Under the pieces are notes generated by a model. It saw only the letters and a program-made list of their open reading frames with translations, did no database searches and had not been told where the DNA came from. A program made the position numbers and the translations under genes. Shown here in pieces: positions 1-10,525 of a stretch of DNA of 64,000 nt (the first letter of the stretch is position 1; each line of letters opens with the position of its first letter). Origin of the DNA: Dryocosmus kuriphilus (lineage: Eukaryota; Arthropoda; Insecta; Hymenoptera; Cynipidae); contig CM076196.1 in the NCBI GenBank assembly GCA_038277395.1, positions 80,284,286 through 80,348,285 on the forward strand. Reading direction: 5' to 3'.

Positions 1-1570
1 ATGTTGCACCATTTGAATCTGAAGTGTAGTAAGATTTTAGCTTGAATATGTTTATAATATCTATAGACATGGCAAATTCGTGGCTTCAGACGCATCACTA
101 AAAATAAGCGCAAACACTCGAGAAACCATTAGGAGTTTCCAGACCAGTGCTCTTTACGTAGAAAAAGTATACCGAACGCATCAGCTCCGAATTGACTTAC
201 TCTGCATACTTTTGCAGACTTTCTCACCCCCCTTGTCTGTCGCCCTTCATGGCATTTTCTCGAATGTCTCGTCGAAAAAGATATTTATTTGAATTATTTC
301 TCTCAAACTCTGTACTCTTCCGCCTTGTTCTTTTTCCTCTTATAGCTCTAAAAACCCTAGCAGGCATCTCTTTTGTGATAAATAATTCTCCCTTGGTTCT
401 GAATTTTCGTTGCGTACACTTCTAGATAAATCTAACTGAATTTTAATGCACATGTATTGGAAGCTTCTTCCACTCAGGTACAATAAATTTCACGTCCAGT
501 GTGCATTAAACTTTAATAACGATAGTTTCAAAGTATGCCTGTTTTAGCTTTCACTTTAATGAATTATTTCATTTAAAAAATGCCCTAAATCGTCTTGGAT
601 TTACCACTGATGGAGTTTTTTTTTTTACCTTTTAGGTGAAATATTTATCTCAAAATTATATTAAAATCCTAAAATTAAATACATGTGCAGTGACTTACAA
701 GTCAGGTCGAGATTTTGAATTACATTTTCATTATTCTGTGGAATTTATAGTTCCAAATATCTGTGGATTATATTGCGATAAAAAGTACACAATTTATTTA
801 TAAAAGCAAATTAAAAACACTAGTTTAACATATAAGAGACATGATAAAAAGGATTTTCATGAATAAATTTTCAGTTACAAGGGCATGAAAATCACTTTCA
901 GTTACCAGTTCCTGAAATTTAGGTTACAGTTGTAATTTTAAAAGTGTTTGAATTTTGAAGAATTTTCTAACAGTGTAAATATTTACATTATCGAAAGTCT
1001 GAACTGTCGGTCTGCTTTGGTAACATTTTTGAAAATCACTAATGGAAACTTTGATTCGAGTTTAGCCAAACGTTTAGAGTCTATGAATAGAAGAAATTTC
1101 TACCATAGTTCATCAAACAATATTTATGTCCAAATTGCAAAATTGTATTTATCATCATTTTCAGTTTTGTCGTCTGCTCGAGTATAAAAAATATGAAATT
1201 TTCCTCGGAGACATTTCAAACTCCCGATTGCATACAGTTACAAATGCTATATAAAATTCACTGCATGGAGCATACCGTAACTTTATAGTGAATTTCATAA
1301 AAATTTAACTAATTAAAATACTCCATAAATATTTTTATTTATTTCATTTTTTTCGTGATGATAAAAACGCACGGAATAATCGTATTAAAATATTCGGATT
1401 ATAACCTCACATAAAATGCAGTATTAAATAATGGTAGAATGAACGTCATTTTAGAGAAGGAAATTTATGAGTTTTTTTGCACCAATGAATTATTTTCTAC
1501 AACGCAATGAATATTACAGTTTGTCAGCTCAAGCATTAATTGATTCAACGAGTATTTTGTAGTCCAATGC

Positions 1571-1625
<55 letters not shown>

Positions 1626-1679
1626 GTGTATTTGAAATTATAAATTTGTACATAATTTGTGAAGATTAGGAGAGAAAAT
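1..1679. other. AT-rich stretch without a recognised gene
   Basis: No coding region is supported here: the open frames are short (under 80 codons), share no features with known families and sit in very AT-rich sequence. The only structured item is the TA microsatellite at its right end. It runs up to the 14-bp direct repeat that starts the family 1 array. Confidence 0.6.
1574..1624. repeat. (TA)n microsatellite
   Basis: About 25 uninterrupted TA dinucleotides are visible. It lies roughly 55 bp left of the direct repeat bounding the family 1 array, so it may have made that site prone to breakage or open chromatin; that link is speculative. Confidence 0.95.
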
Positions 1680-1693
1680 ATAAAACTATTGTT
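1680..1693. repeat. Left 14-bp direct repeat (putative target-site duplication) of array 1
   Basis: The sequence ATAAAACTATTGTT occurs here and again exactly at 5905-5918, at the two places where homology to the 366-bp repeat unit stops. The last two bases (TT) could also be counted as part of the unit. A perfect 14-bp match at both independently defined borders is best read as a target-site duplication. Confidence 0.75.
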
Positions 1694-1894
1694 GAATTTT
1701 GTATTTTTGTGCCGTTTTTACTATATATATATACTTGAGTTATTTTTGGCCTTTGCGGCATTGATTCTACTTATTAATCTCACACGGGAATATCGTTTAA
1801 ACAGATATCTGTTATATCGACACTCTTGTAAGTTAAATTTTTAAAATTTTAAATTTTTTCAAGTAATACTTGAAAAATACGTTCCAAAAATATT

Positions 1895-1966
1895 ACTGCG
1901 AGCCGGATTTGAACCGACACCCCTTCTATTCATGAGAAGTGCTTTAACCAATTCAGTTATCGCAGC
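1895..1966 (-). tRNA. tRNA-like cloverleaf, family 1 (representative of 11 copies)
   Basis: On the minus strand this folds as 7-bp acceptor (first pair G-U), 2-nt spacer, 17-nt D arm, 1 nt, 17-nt anticodon arm, 4-nt variable loop, 17-nt T arm, acceptor: 72 nt in all. The Pol III B box GGTTCAAATCC is intact and the A box region is recognisable. The anticodon loop reads CATGAAT, so TGA would be the anticodon, but position 33 is A instead of the universal U, and there is no long variable arm as a true tRNA-Ser would need. The D stem is GCT/AGC in copies 2, 5, 6, 9, 10 and 11 and has an A-C mismatch in the others. Copy 11 (5554-5625) has a changed B box. I read it as a tRNA-derived promoter/structure module, not a decoding tRNA. 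Confidence 0.7.
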
Positions 1967-4900
1967 CCACAGTGAAAATTTTTTGAACTTGTATTTCGTC
2001 AACAGATGTACAGTTAACATATCTTCGATGTTCTGAAGGATTTTTTGGCCAGTTGTTCTAGATTGAATTTTGTATTTTTGTGCCGTTTTACTATATATAC
2101 TTGAGTTATTTTTGGCCTTTACGGCATTGATTATACTTATTAATCTCACAGGGGAATATCATTTAAACAGATATCTGTTATATCGACACTCTTGTAAGTT
2201 AAATTTTTAAAATTTTATTTTTTTTCAAGTAATACTTGAAAAATATGTTCCAAAAATATTACTGCGAGCCGGATTTGAACCGAAACCCCTTCTATTCATG
2301 AGAAGTGCTTTAACCAATTCAGCTATCGCAGCCCACAGTGAAAATTTTTGGAACTTGTATTTCGTCAACAGATGTACAGTTAACATATCTTCGATGTTCT
2401 GAAGGATTTTTTGGCCAGTTGTTCTAGATTGAATTTTGTATTTTTGTGCCGTTTTACTATATATACTTGAGTTATTTTTGGCCTTTACGGCATTGATTCT
2501 ACTTATTAATCTCACAGGGGAATATCATTTAAACAGATATCTGTTATATCGACACTCTTGTAAGTTAAATTTTTTAAATTTTAAATTTTTTCAAGTAATA
2601 CTTGAAAAATATGTTCCAAAAATATTACTGCGAGCCGGATTTGAACCGACCCCCCTTCTATTCATGAGAAGTGCTTTAACCAATTCAGTTATCGCAGCCC
2701 ACAGTGAAAATTTTTGGAACTTGTATTTCGTCAACAGATGTACAGTTAACATATCTTCGATGTTCTGAAGGATTTTTTGGCCAGTTGTTCTAGATTGAAT
2801 TTTGTATTTTTGTGCCGTTTTACTATATATACTTGAGTTATTTTTGGCCTTTACGGCATTGATTCTACTTATTAATCTCACAGGGGAATATCATTTAAAC
2901 AGATATCTGTTATATCGACACTCTTGTAAGTTAAATTTTTTAAATTTTAAATTTTTTCAAGTAATACTTGAAAAATATGTTCCAAAAATATTACTGCGAG
3001 CCGGATTTGAACCGACCCCCCTTCTATTCATGAGAAGTGCTTTAACCAATTCAGTTATCGCAGCCCACAGTGAAAATTTTTGGAACTTGTATTTCGTCAA
3101 CAGATGTACAGTTAACATATCTTCGATGTTCTGAAGGATTTTTTGGCCAGTTGTTCTAGATTGAATTTTGTATTTTTGTGCCGTTTTACTATATATACTT
3201 GAGTTATTTTTGGCCTTTACGGCATTGATTCTACTTATTAATCTCACAGGGGAATATCATTTTAAACAGATATCTGTTATATCGACACTCTTGTAAGTTA
3301 AATTTTTAAAATTTTAAATTTTTTCAAGTAATACTTGAAAAATATGTTCCAAAAATATTACTGCGAGCCGGATTTGAACCGACACCCCTTCTATTCATGA
3401 GAAGTGCTTTAACCAATTCAGCTATCGCAGCCCACAGTGAAAATTCTTGGAACTTGTATTTCGTCAACAGATGTACAGTTAACATATCTTCGATGTTCTG
3501 AAGGATTTTTTGGCCAGTTGTTCTAGATTGAATTTTGTATTTTTGTGCCGTTTTACTATATATACTTGAGTTATTTTTGGCCTTTACGGCATTGATTATA
3601 CTTATTAATCTCACAGGGGAATATCATTTAAACAGGTATCTGTTATATCGACACTCTTGTAAGTTAAATTTTTAAAATTTTATATTTTTTCAAGTAATAC
3701 TTGAAAAATATGTTCCAAAAATATTACTGCGAGCCGGATTTGAACCGACACCCCTTCTATTCATGAGAAGTGCTTTAACCAATTCAGCTATCGCAGCCCA
3801 CAGTGAAAATTTTTGGAACTTGTATTTCGTCAACAGATGTACAGTTAACATATCTTCGATGTTCTGAAGGATTTTTTGGCCAGTTGTTCTAGATTGAATT
3901 TTGTATTTTTGTGCCGTTTTACTATATATACTTGAGTTATTTTTGGCCTTTACGGCATTGATTCTACTTATTAATCTCACAGGGGAATATCATTTAAACA
4001 GATATCTGTTATATCGACACTCTTGTAAGTTAAATTTTTAAAATTTTAAATTTTTTCAAGTAATACTTGAAAAATATGTTCCAAAAATATTACTGCGAGC
4101 CGGATTTGAACCGACACCCCTTCTATTCATGAGAAGTGCTTTAACCAATTCAGTTATCGCAGCCCACAGTGAAAATTTTTGGAACTTGTATTTCGTCAAC
4201 AGATGTACAGTTAACATATCTTCGATGTTGAAGGATTTTTTGGCCAGTTGTTCTAGATTGAATTTTGTATTTTTGTGCCGTTTTACTATATATACTTGAG
4301 TTATTTTTGGCCTTTACGGCATTGATTCTACTTATTAATCTCACAGGGGAATATCGTTTAAACAGATATCTGTTATATCGACACTCTTGTAAGTTAAATT
4401 TTTAAAATTTTAAATTTTTTCAAGTAATACTTGAAAAATATGTTCCAAAAATATTACTGCGAGCCGGATTTGAACCGACACCCCTTCTATTCATGAGAAG
4501 TGCTTTAACCAATTCAGTTATCGCAGCCCACAGTGAAAATTTTTGGAACTTGTATTTCGTCAACAGATGTACAGTTAACATATCTTCGATGTTCTGAAGG
4601 ATTTTTTGGCCAGTTGTTCTAGATTGAATTTTGTATTTTTGTGCCGTTTTACTAAATATACTTGAGTTATTTTTGGCCTTTACGGCATTGATTCTACTTA
4701 TTAATCTCACAGGGGAATATCATTTAAACAGATATCTGTTATATCGACACTCTTGTAAGTTAAATTTTTAAAATTTTAAATTTTTTCAAGTAATACTTGA
4801 AAAATATGTTCCAAAAATATTACTGCGAGCCGGATTTGAACCGACCCCCCTTCTATTCATGAGAAGTGCTTTAACCAATTCAGCTATCGCAGCCCACAGT

Positions 4901-5770
4901 GAAAATTTTTGGAACTTGTATTTCGTCAGCAGATGTACAGTTAACATATCTTCGATGTTCTGAAGGATTTTTTGGCCAGTTGTTCTAGATTGAATTTTGT
5001 ATTTTTGTGCCGTTTTACTATATATACTTGAGTTATTTTTGGCCTTTACGGCATTGATTCTACTTATTAATCTCACAGGGGAATATCATTTAAACAGATA
5101 TCTGTTATATCGACACTCTTGTAAGTTAAATTTTTAAAATTTTAAATTTTTTCAAGTAATACTTGAAAAATATGTTCCAAAAATATTACTGCGAGCCGGA
5201 TTTGAACCGACCCCCCTTCTATTCATGAGAAGTGCTTTAACCAATTCAGCTATCGCAGCCCACAGTGAAAATTTTTGGAACTTGTATTTCGTCAACAGAT
5301 GTACAGTTAGCATATCTTCGATGTTCTGAAGGATTTTTTGGCCAGTTGTTCTAGATTGAATTTTGTATTTTTGTGCCGTTTTACTATATATACTTGAGTT
5401 ATTTTTGGCCTTTACGGCATTGATTCTACTTATTAATCTCACAGGGGAATATCATTTAAACAGGTATCTGTTATATCGACACTCTTGTAAGTTAAATTTT
5501 TAAAATTTTAAATTTTTTCAAGTAATACTTGAAAAATATGTTCCAAAAATATTACTGCGAGCCGGATTTGAAGCGACCCCCCTTCTATTCATGAGAAGTG
5601 CTTTAACCAATTCAGCTATCGCAGCCCACAGTGAAAATTTTTGGAACTTGTATTTCGTCAACAGATGTACAGTTAACATATCTTCAATGTTCTGAAGGAT
5701 TTTTTGGCCTGTTGTTCTAGATTGAATTTTGTATTTTTGTGCCGTTTTCTATATATACTTGAGTTATTTT

Positions 5771-5904
5771 TATTTTTAATTAAAAAAATTTAACTTACAA
5801 GAGTGTCGATATAACAGATATCTGCTTAAATGATATTCCCCTGTGAGATTAATAAGTAGAATCAATGCCGTAAAGGCCAAAAATAACTCAAGTATGTATA
5901 TATA
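5771..5904 (+). repeat. Inverted terminal segment of array 1
   Basis: This is the reverse complement of the part of the 366-bp unit running from the CTTGAG motif to the AAGTTAAATTTTT stretch, matching the left end of the array at 1735-1850. It lacks the cloverleaf. The switch from direct to inverted occurs inside a TTATTTTTATTTTT stretch at about 5765-5780. It ends at the right 14-bp direct repeat. Confidence 0.85.
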
Positions 5905-5918
5905 ATAAAACTATTGTT
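5905..5918. repeat. Right 14-bp direct repeat of array 1
   Basis: Identical to 1680-1693 (ATAAAACTATTGTT); the next base differs on each side. See the left copy for interpretation. Confidence 0.75.
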
Positions 5919-8900
5919 TTGGGATTTGCATAGTAGTTCTTCTATATACATATGAATTTAGGCATTGTTGGTGGTATCTCAGGCAGGCAGTGGGTATGCT
6001 TTGTGTTTATGCCCTAGTTCGCGCAGGTCAGACATACGGGCTCGAAAGTCTGTATGAGGGGCTAAGGGTTGACCGCGATAAAACATTCACGCGCTTTGTG
6101 TATCTTGGGTTAAAAATACCCGTACGTATCGCACACAGCAGTTGGCGGTTGCACGGACGAATATTTACCGGCACTGCTAGCTGCCGTGCTGGTACGTTCG
6201 ACATTTATGTTTCATGAAATTTCAGTGGCAAGCCGCGATTCGATTTTGCTTCACCCCCCATCTCCGTCTCCACTCTGAGCCGCGATATCCAATACGCAAT
6301 TTTTTGCCGGCATCGCCTGGACAAGCTTCATGTTTACAATTTTTCGGCTGTCCAGCGACCTGTTACGAATACTCGATTGCTGGGCAGGCATAGAAAAAAG
6401 ATACGGCTTGTTCGATAAAAGGCAAAAGAAATAGCCCGAAAGAAAGGTACTCGTGTTGGGAATTCCAGGGTTGAATTTGTATCTTTATTGCCCAAAAAAA
6501 TATAACAGAATTTTATATTGATAAACGAAATAAAAAATCTCGGAATGGATTGTCGCATCATAGAAATTGATGTTCATTTAAACTCAATGTTATTACTAAG
6601 GGAAAATGTATATTAAAAGTAATTACAAAGTAGACTCGAGTCAATGGTCTTTTTCCGAAGAGCTTTCGAACAGAGGAGTTTTGACTTCACCATTGTTGCT
6701 GTTGTTCAGCTCTTTTCGGTACTCTCGCAAACTCGGCTGTTCACGTTAACAAGGCAGAAGCCTCTTTTCATATGAAAGCAGGGTAGAGTTTGCAAGTCCA
6801 TTCTGCGAAAGAGTCGCGGGAGCGTATTTCGAGCAAAGAGGCTGACGAGCAGCAAACCAAACCAGGTTGGCTAACTGCAAGACACCCTCAAAGGCACTCG
6901 TGCTAATTTGATGATCCTCCAAAGACCAAGACTACAATCTGCTACTCTGCTCTTTTGGATGAACCGATCTTGTATCCTCGTCTTCAAGAAATGTCCCTGA
7001 GGAGTCGGTCCGTAAAAGCTCCTTGGCAACTTTTGTCTTTTGCTCTTCTCTCTTCCTTTTACTATTAAGCATATAGAAAAAGATACTGGAATAACAAAAA
7101 AGTATTCTTTTTCAAATTTGCCCTCCATGGTCGATCAAAATAAATTCTAAACTAGGTTCTGGAATTAAATAATGCTGTTTGATTAGCAGAAATATTTTTG
7201 CAGCTGTCAGGAAAGTTAGGAAAGTTTCGAGAGACTTTTGTACGTTTTCAGAGAAAATTGTAGAATATTTCAGCCTTTTGTTCATTTTCGTCCTTCGCTT
7301 TTTGTTGGTACAAATAAAATGGTTAATAGAGATTAACAGATGACTATTGAGCATCAGAAAATTATGGAAAATTATGCAGAATTGCGGTTGCCTATTTGGC
7401 TCATAATTTAGTATCCCTAGATTAATGCTTAGTATATACAGATGCTCGTTCTATTGATTTACATAAATAGTTTACATTTCTGAATGGTCTAGTGACCATT
7501 CAGGACTCTATCATAAATTTAAATGAGCATTAACCCCAAATCACAATACACATTATTTAGTAATTTCTAGTTATCAATAAAGACATGTCTGCATCTGTTT
7601 ATAAGATAATCAGGAGTATTTATGAACAGTATATATTGGGTGCCCATTTTGTATCCACTGCTTAATTTCGGGAGCAATTCGTTTCGTACTCCTACCATGG
7701 GGATTAGGATAGGTCTGATGAGTTTCTGGAGTAGGGTCTCGGTGGCCGTGGGGGAACACCCGAAACTGGAAGGCTTTAGTGGGATGAAGTACCTAGTGGA
7801 CATTAGAAGACAGAGAAAGAAAATCGAAAGAGTAAAGAGCAAGCGAGACCTGATGATAAGAGGAAGGATTGTAAGGGAATCTTGGACCAGCTTCACTCGA
7901 GTGTATAATTGACTTGATTGCTAGCTTCTAATCTGGACCTTCCATTGTCGAGAAGATGGAAGTCCAGGGACCACGTGTTGTGGATGCACTCGTGGGAAGC
8001 ATGTAAGAAGAATCCAATTTCCTTTTCCTGCATCAGTATCAAGTTGACTAACTAATCTTCTAGTTTTTTTTAATCATTGCCGTACAATAGTCTTGTATTA
8101 AGAAAAGAGACGTAATGTAAAGCTCGACCCACTTATTCATTACGCGAGAAAGTGTGTATACTCGGAGAATGGAGAAAATATGGAGTCGCGTGATCATTAC
8201 AGTAATGTAACGAGAATAGGTCGAAGACAAAGAAAGAGAACCCAGAAACGAACGGACCAAAGGAAACTCGGCGGGCACATCTGGTGCGTTTGGAGAACGG
8301 GACGCCGTGCCGTTACATTGGCGGTAATAGTTGCTGGCAGCCTACCAGAACGCGTAATATCTGCAAAAATAAAATTCAGATTTGGATCTAGGCTTCAATG
8401 TGTATTGTTACGAGGACATTATTCGGATGTACGATCAATTTGTATGCAACGTGTTACGAAACAAGTTTGGTATCTCCACATGAACATTTCCACTAAGCAC
8501 AATTTATTCACCCGCTTTAGTACATTTGGAAGCGATGCTTGCACGCTTCAAGACATTTAATTCGCTCAATGCACTCAGACACACTTTCTTAATATCTTCT
8601 TTACATTCAAAACTCGAGCTATGGGACTTGCGTTGTCTCCTGATCATTTTTTTTTTTTGAGAATTGTAATTTTGTGATACTTTAAATTTCTTATACATAA
8701 TTCCATTCATATGCTCAGAGAGGTTTTGCTATTAAGAAAGGACTGCTAAATTTTGAACTGCTGATGCGATATTCTGGAGAATATTATAAATTAGAGTCCT
8801 TAAGCGGTTTGGCAAGCGTGATTCTAGATGATGGCGTAGATCGCAGTTCCAACGCGATGAACGCTACCGGAAGAAGAATTTGGCGTGCGCATCATCGCTA

Positions 8901-10525
8901 GTCCCCCTGAAGACGGATTGCTGTAATAAAACAAGGGGCCACGGAGTACGCGGGTGTAATGTGTGGCGGTTATAAACGTTTCGGTTGTTGCGTTGACGTT
9001 GCTGCCGGATAACTGGCTTGGCACAAACTGTGTTTGCCACGCTGGTGCTATCTTCTATCTGTGTGCCAATAAATATCAGCCTGCTGGATCGTCCAATAGC
9101 AGCAATCGCTACTACGTAGTTTGTCAAGAGCGAGTGCCGAATTACAACGAGCATCAGTTGCGTGGGTGGGATTTCAATGACAACAGGGGGATATTCCGTA
9201 TATCCTACAATTCTATTCGAAAACATGACTGATGTTTTCCACCAGAAAACCTATCATTCTCGTATGACAAAAAATTTTCATCTTGAAACTCTTCTTCGAA
9301 TTTGCAGAAACGAGGTAAAAGTGTGAACGAGACGAAAGACAGGTGGACAGAAGACAAATGATTAAAAGATCTTGAGCCCAAAACACATTAATCGCACACG
9401 AAATGGGAGAAATAATTTAATTTGAAAGTAAACATGCGATCCGTTTTGCAAGTCTGATGTCGGACCATTGTTTCCAAGCGCCACTAAGAACATCCTTCTC
9501 TTTTCTACTCGCGAAAGCTCGGTCGGTTCTGCCGTCTAGGTTGCCTCCTTTGTATAATCAAAACTTTCGAACAAATTTTCATATTGTTTGCGATTCAATT
9601 GGACGGGCAATTTCCGAGTCGTCTTTGAAAATATCTTTCGTCTACAGACTTCCTCTCGACTCTTCGCAACTTTCCCTCTGTGTGTAACCTTCCGCGCACT
9701 TTTGACCTGACTTTTACGAGGAGAAACTTGCGACTCGTTTGAGCAAAGTTCGGGAAACGCGACCGACTATGAACACACCTACGCTCTAGATCATTGCGAT
9801 ATTGTCTGCATCTCTAAGAATCAAGAATTTCTTTATTATATTGCTTCCCAAAACATGCTTCGAATAAAAATGAAAAAATTCTTTCCAACTGTCATTTCCC
9901 ATTCCTAGCGCCAAGCTAATTAAAAACTGGAGAAATTGATGTCTACTTTAGTGAAATTTAGTGGAATTGGATAAAAGTCTTTTCTTAGGTGTTTGGCAAG
10001 TGTTTTGGTTGAAAGTAGTGAAAGTCGATGTGCGATCGGACGGACTTGGGTACTTAGCGTCACCAGATAAAGGGTAAAAATTTGCGTGGTACATTTGCGG
10101 CGTTCATTAGGGCATCAAGATTCTATCGACCTGCTGCTGGTACAGTCACGTATCCGGAGCGAATTAATTCCCATCCTTGCTAACGAATTCACCCCACCCA
10201 TCGCTCCACCACCCTTCCGTTACGACCACTCACACCCGCGCTCACTACCTCTCGAGCGCGTGGCTTCAAGTGGTTGGAATCGTAGTTTCCGACCGCAGAT
10301 GTCTATCAAGCGAAGAAGAATTATTCGTAACTGCTCTCCACCACGTCAATTTCCATTACGAGAAACCACAGGGTTTGCCTCTGCCATTCGCGTTACTAAT
10401 GACAATTTGAATTACTAGTAAAGTCAAAAATGCAGCGATTCTTCGCAGCAAAAAATCAAGTGTGAGCAGCGTCAGGAATTTTCATTTCTCATTCCTGATT
10501 TATCGACTATTTTTAATTGCATACA
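5919..10525. other. Unassigned region, mixed composition
   Basis: No recognised gene. The segments near 5960-6330 and 8800-9230 have balanced base composition and more CpG than the surroundings, which could mean host exons or conserved regulatory DNA, but no protein family, splice pattern or motif is convincing. The open frames at 7622-7912 (96 codons) and 8180-8560 (126 codons) show no recognisable domain. Confidence 0.5.
8963..9232 (+). CDS. Doubtful open frame of 89 codons, unknown
   Basis: I do not recognise this frame. It has a rather protein-like amino-acid mix (several Cys, Tyr, Asn and Arg, no low complexity) in a locally GC-richer segment, and it starts with a hydrophobic stretch. 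An equally long frame (8864-9226, 120 codons) lies opposite it on the minus strand, which weakens both. It could be a host exon or an old mobile-element fragment. Confidence 0.15.
   Translation: MAVINVSVVALTLLPDNWLGTNCVCHAGAIFYLCANKYQPAGSSNSSNRYYVVCQERVPNYNEHQLRGWDFNDNRGIFRISYNSIRKHD

Larger units (their letters stand above)
1694..5904 (-). mobile_element. Family 1 tRNA-hairpin array: 11 units of 366 bp ending in an inverted partial unit
   Basis: Eleven near-identical head-to-tail units carry a 72-nt tRNA-like cloverleaf on the minus strand at 1895-1966, 2261-2332, 2627-2698, 2993-3064, 3360-3431, 3726-3797, 4092-4163, 4456-4527, 4822-4893, 5188-5259 and 5554-5625. The spacing of 364-367 bp shows recent amplification or homogenisation. 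In each unit, 14 bases starting GTTCC 5' of the cloverleaf (sense strand) pair with matching bases 3' of it, so the cloverleaf sits on a long stem. The last direct unit breaks off near 5770, and 5771-5904 is an inverted copy of the segment found at 1735-1850, so the two ends of the array are inverted relative to each other. A 14-bp direct repeat flanks the whole. A plain satellite would not be expected to show matching flanking repeats. The repeated 96-codon open frame is a by-product of the unit length (366 = 3 x 122) and is not called as a gene. Confidence 0.85.

Noticed and set aside
3809..3850. Hammerhead-like core around CTGTTGACGAAA in array 1 units
   Set aside because: Position 6 of the core is wrong (T for A), stem II would have zero length, and the GAAA is missing in family 2. 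A different ribozyme cannot be excluded without folding.
1859..5442. Repeated 96-codon open frame in every unit of array 1 (minus strand) as a tandem gene family
   Set aside because: The frame runs straight through the tRNA-like cloverleaf, the unit length is a multiple of three, and copies are near identical through recent amplification, so conservation of the frame carries no information. One unit with a 2-bp deletion (near 4228) has simply lost it.
8180..8560. 126-codon open frame as a protein gene
   Set aside because: No recognisable domain, no splice or promoter context, and amino-acid composition typical of chance frames.
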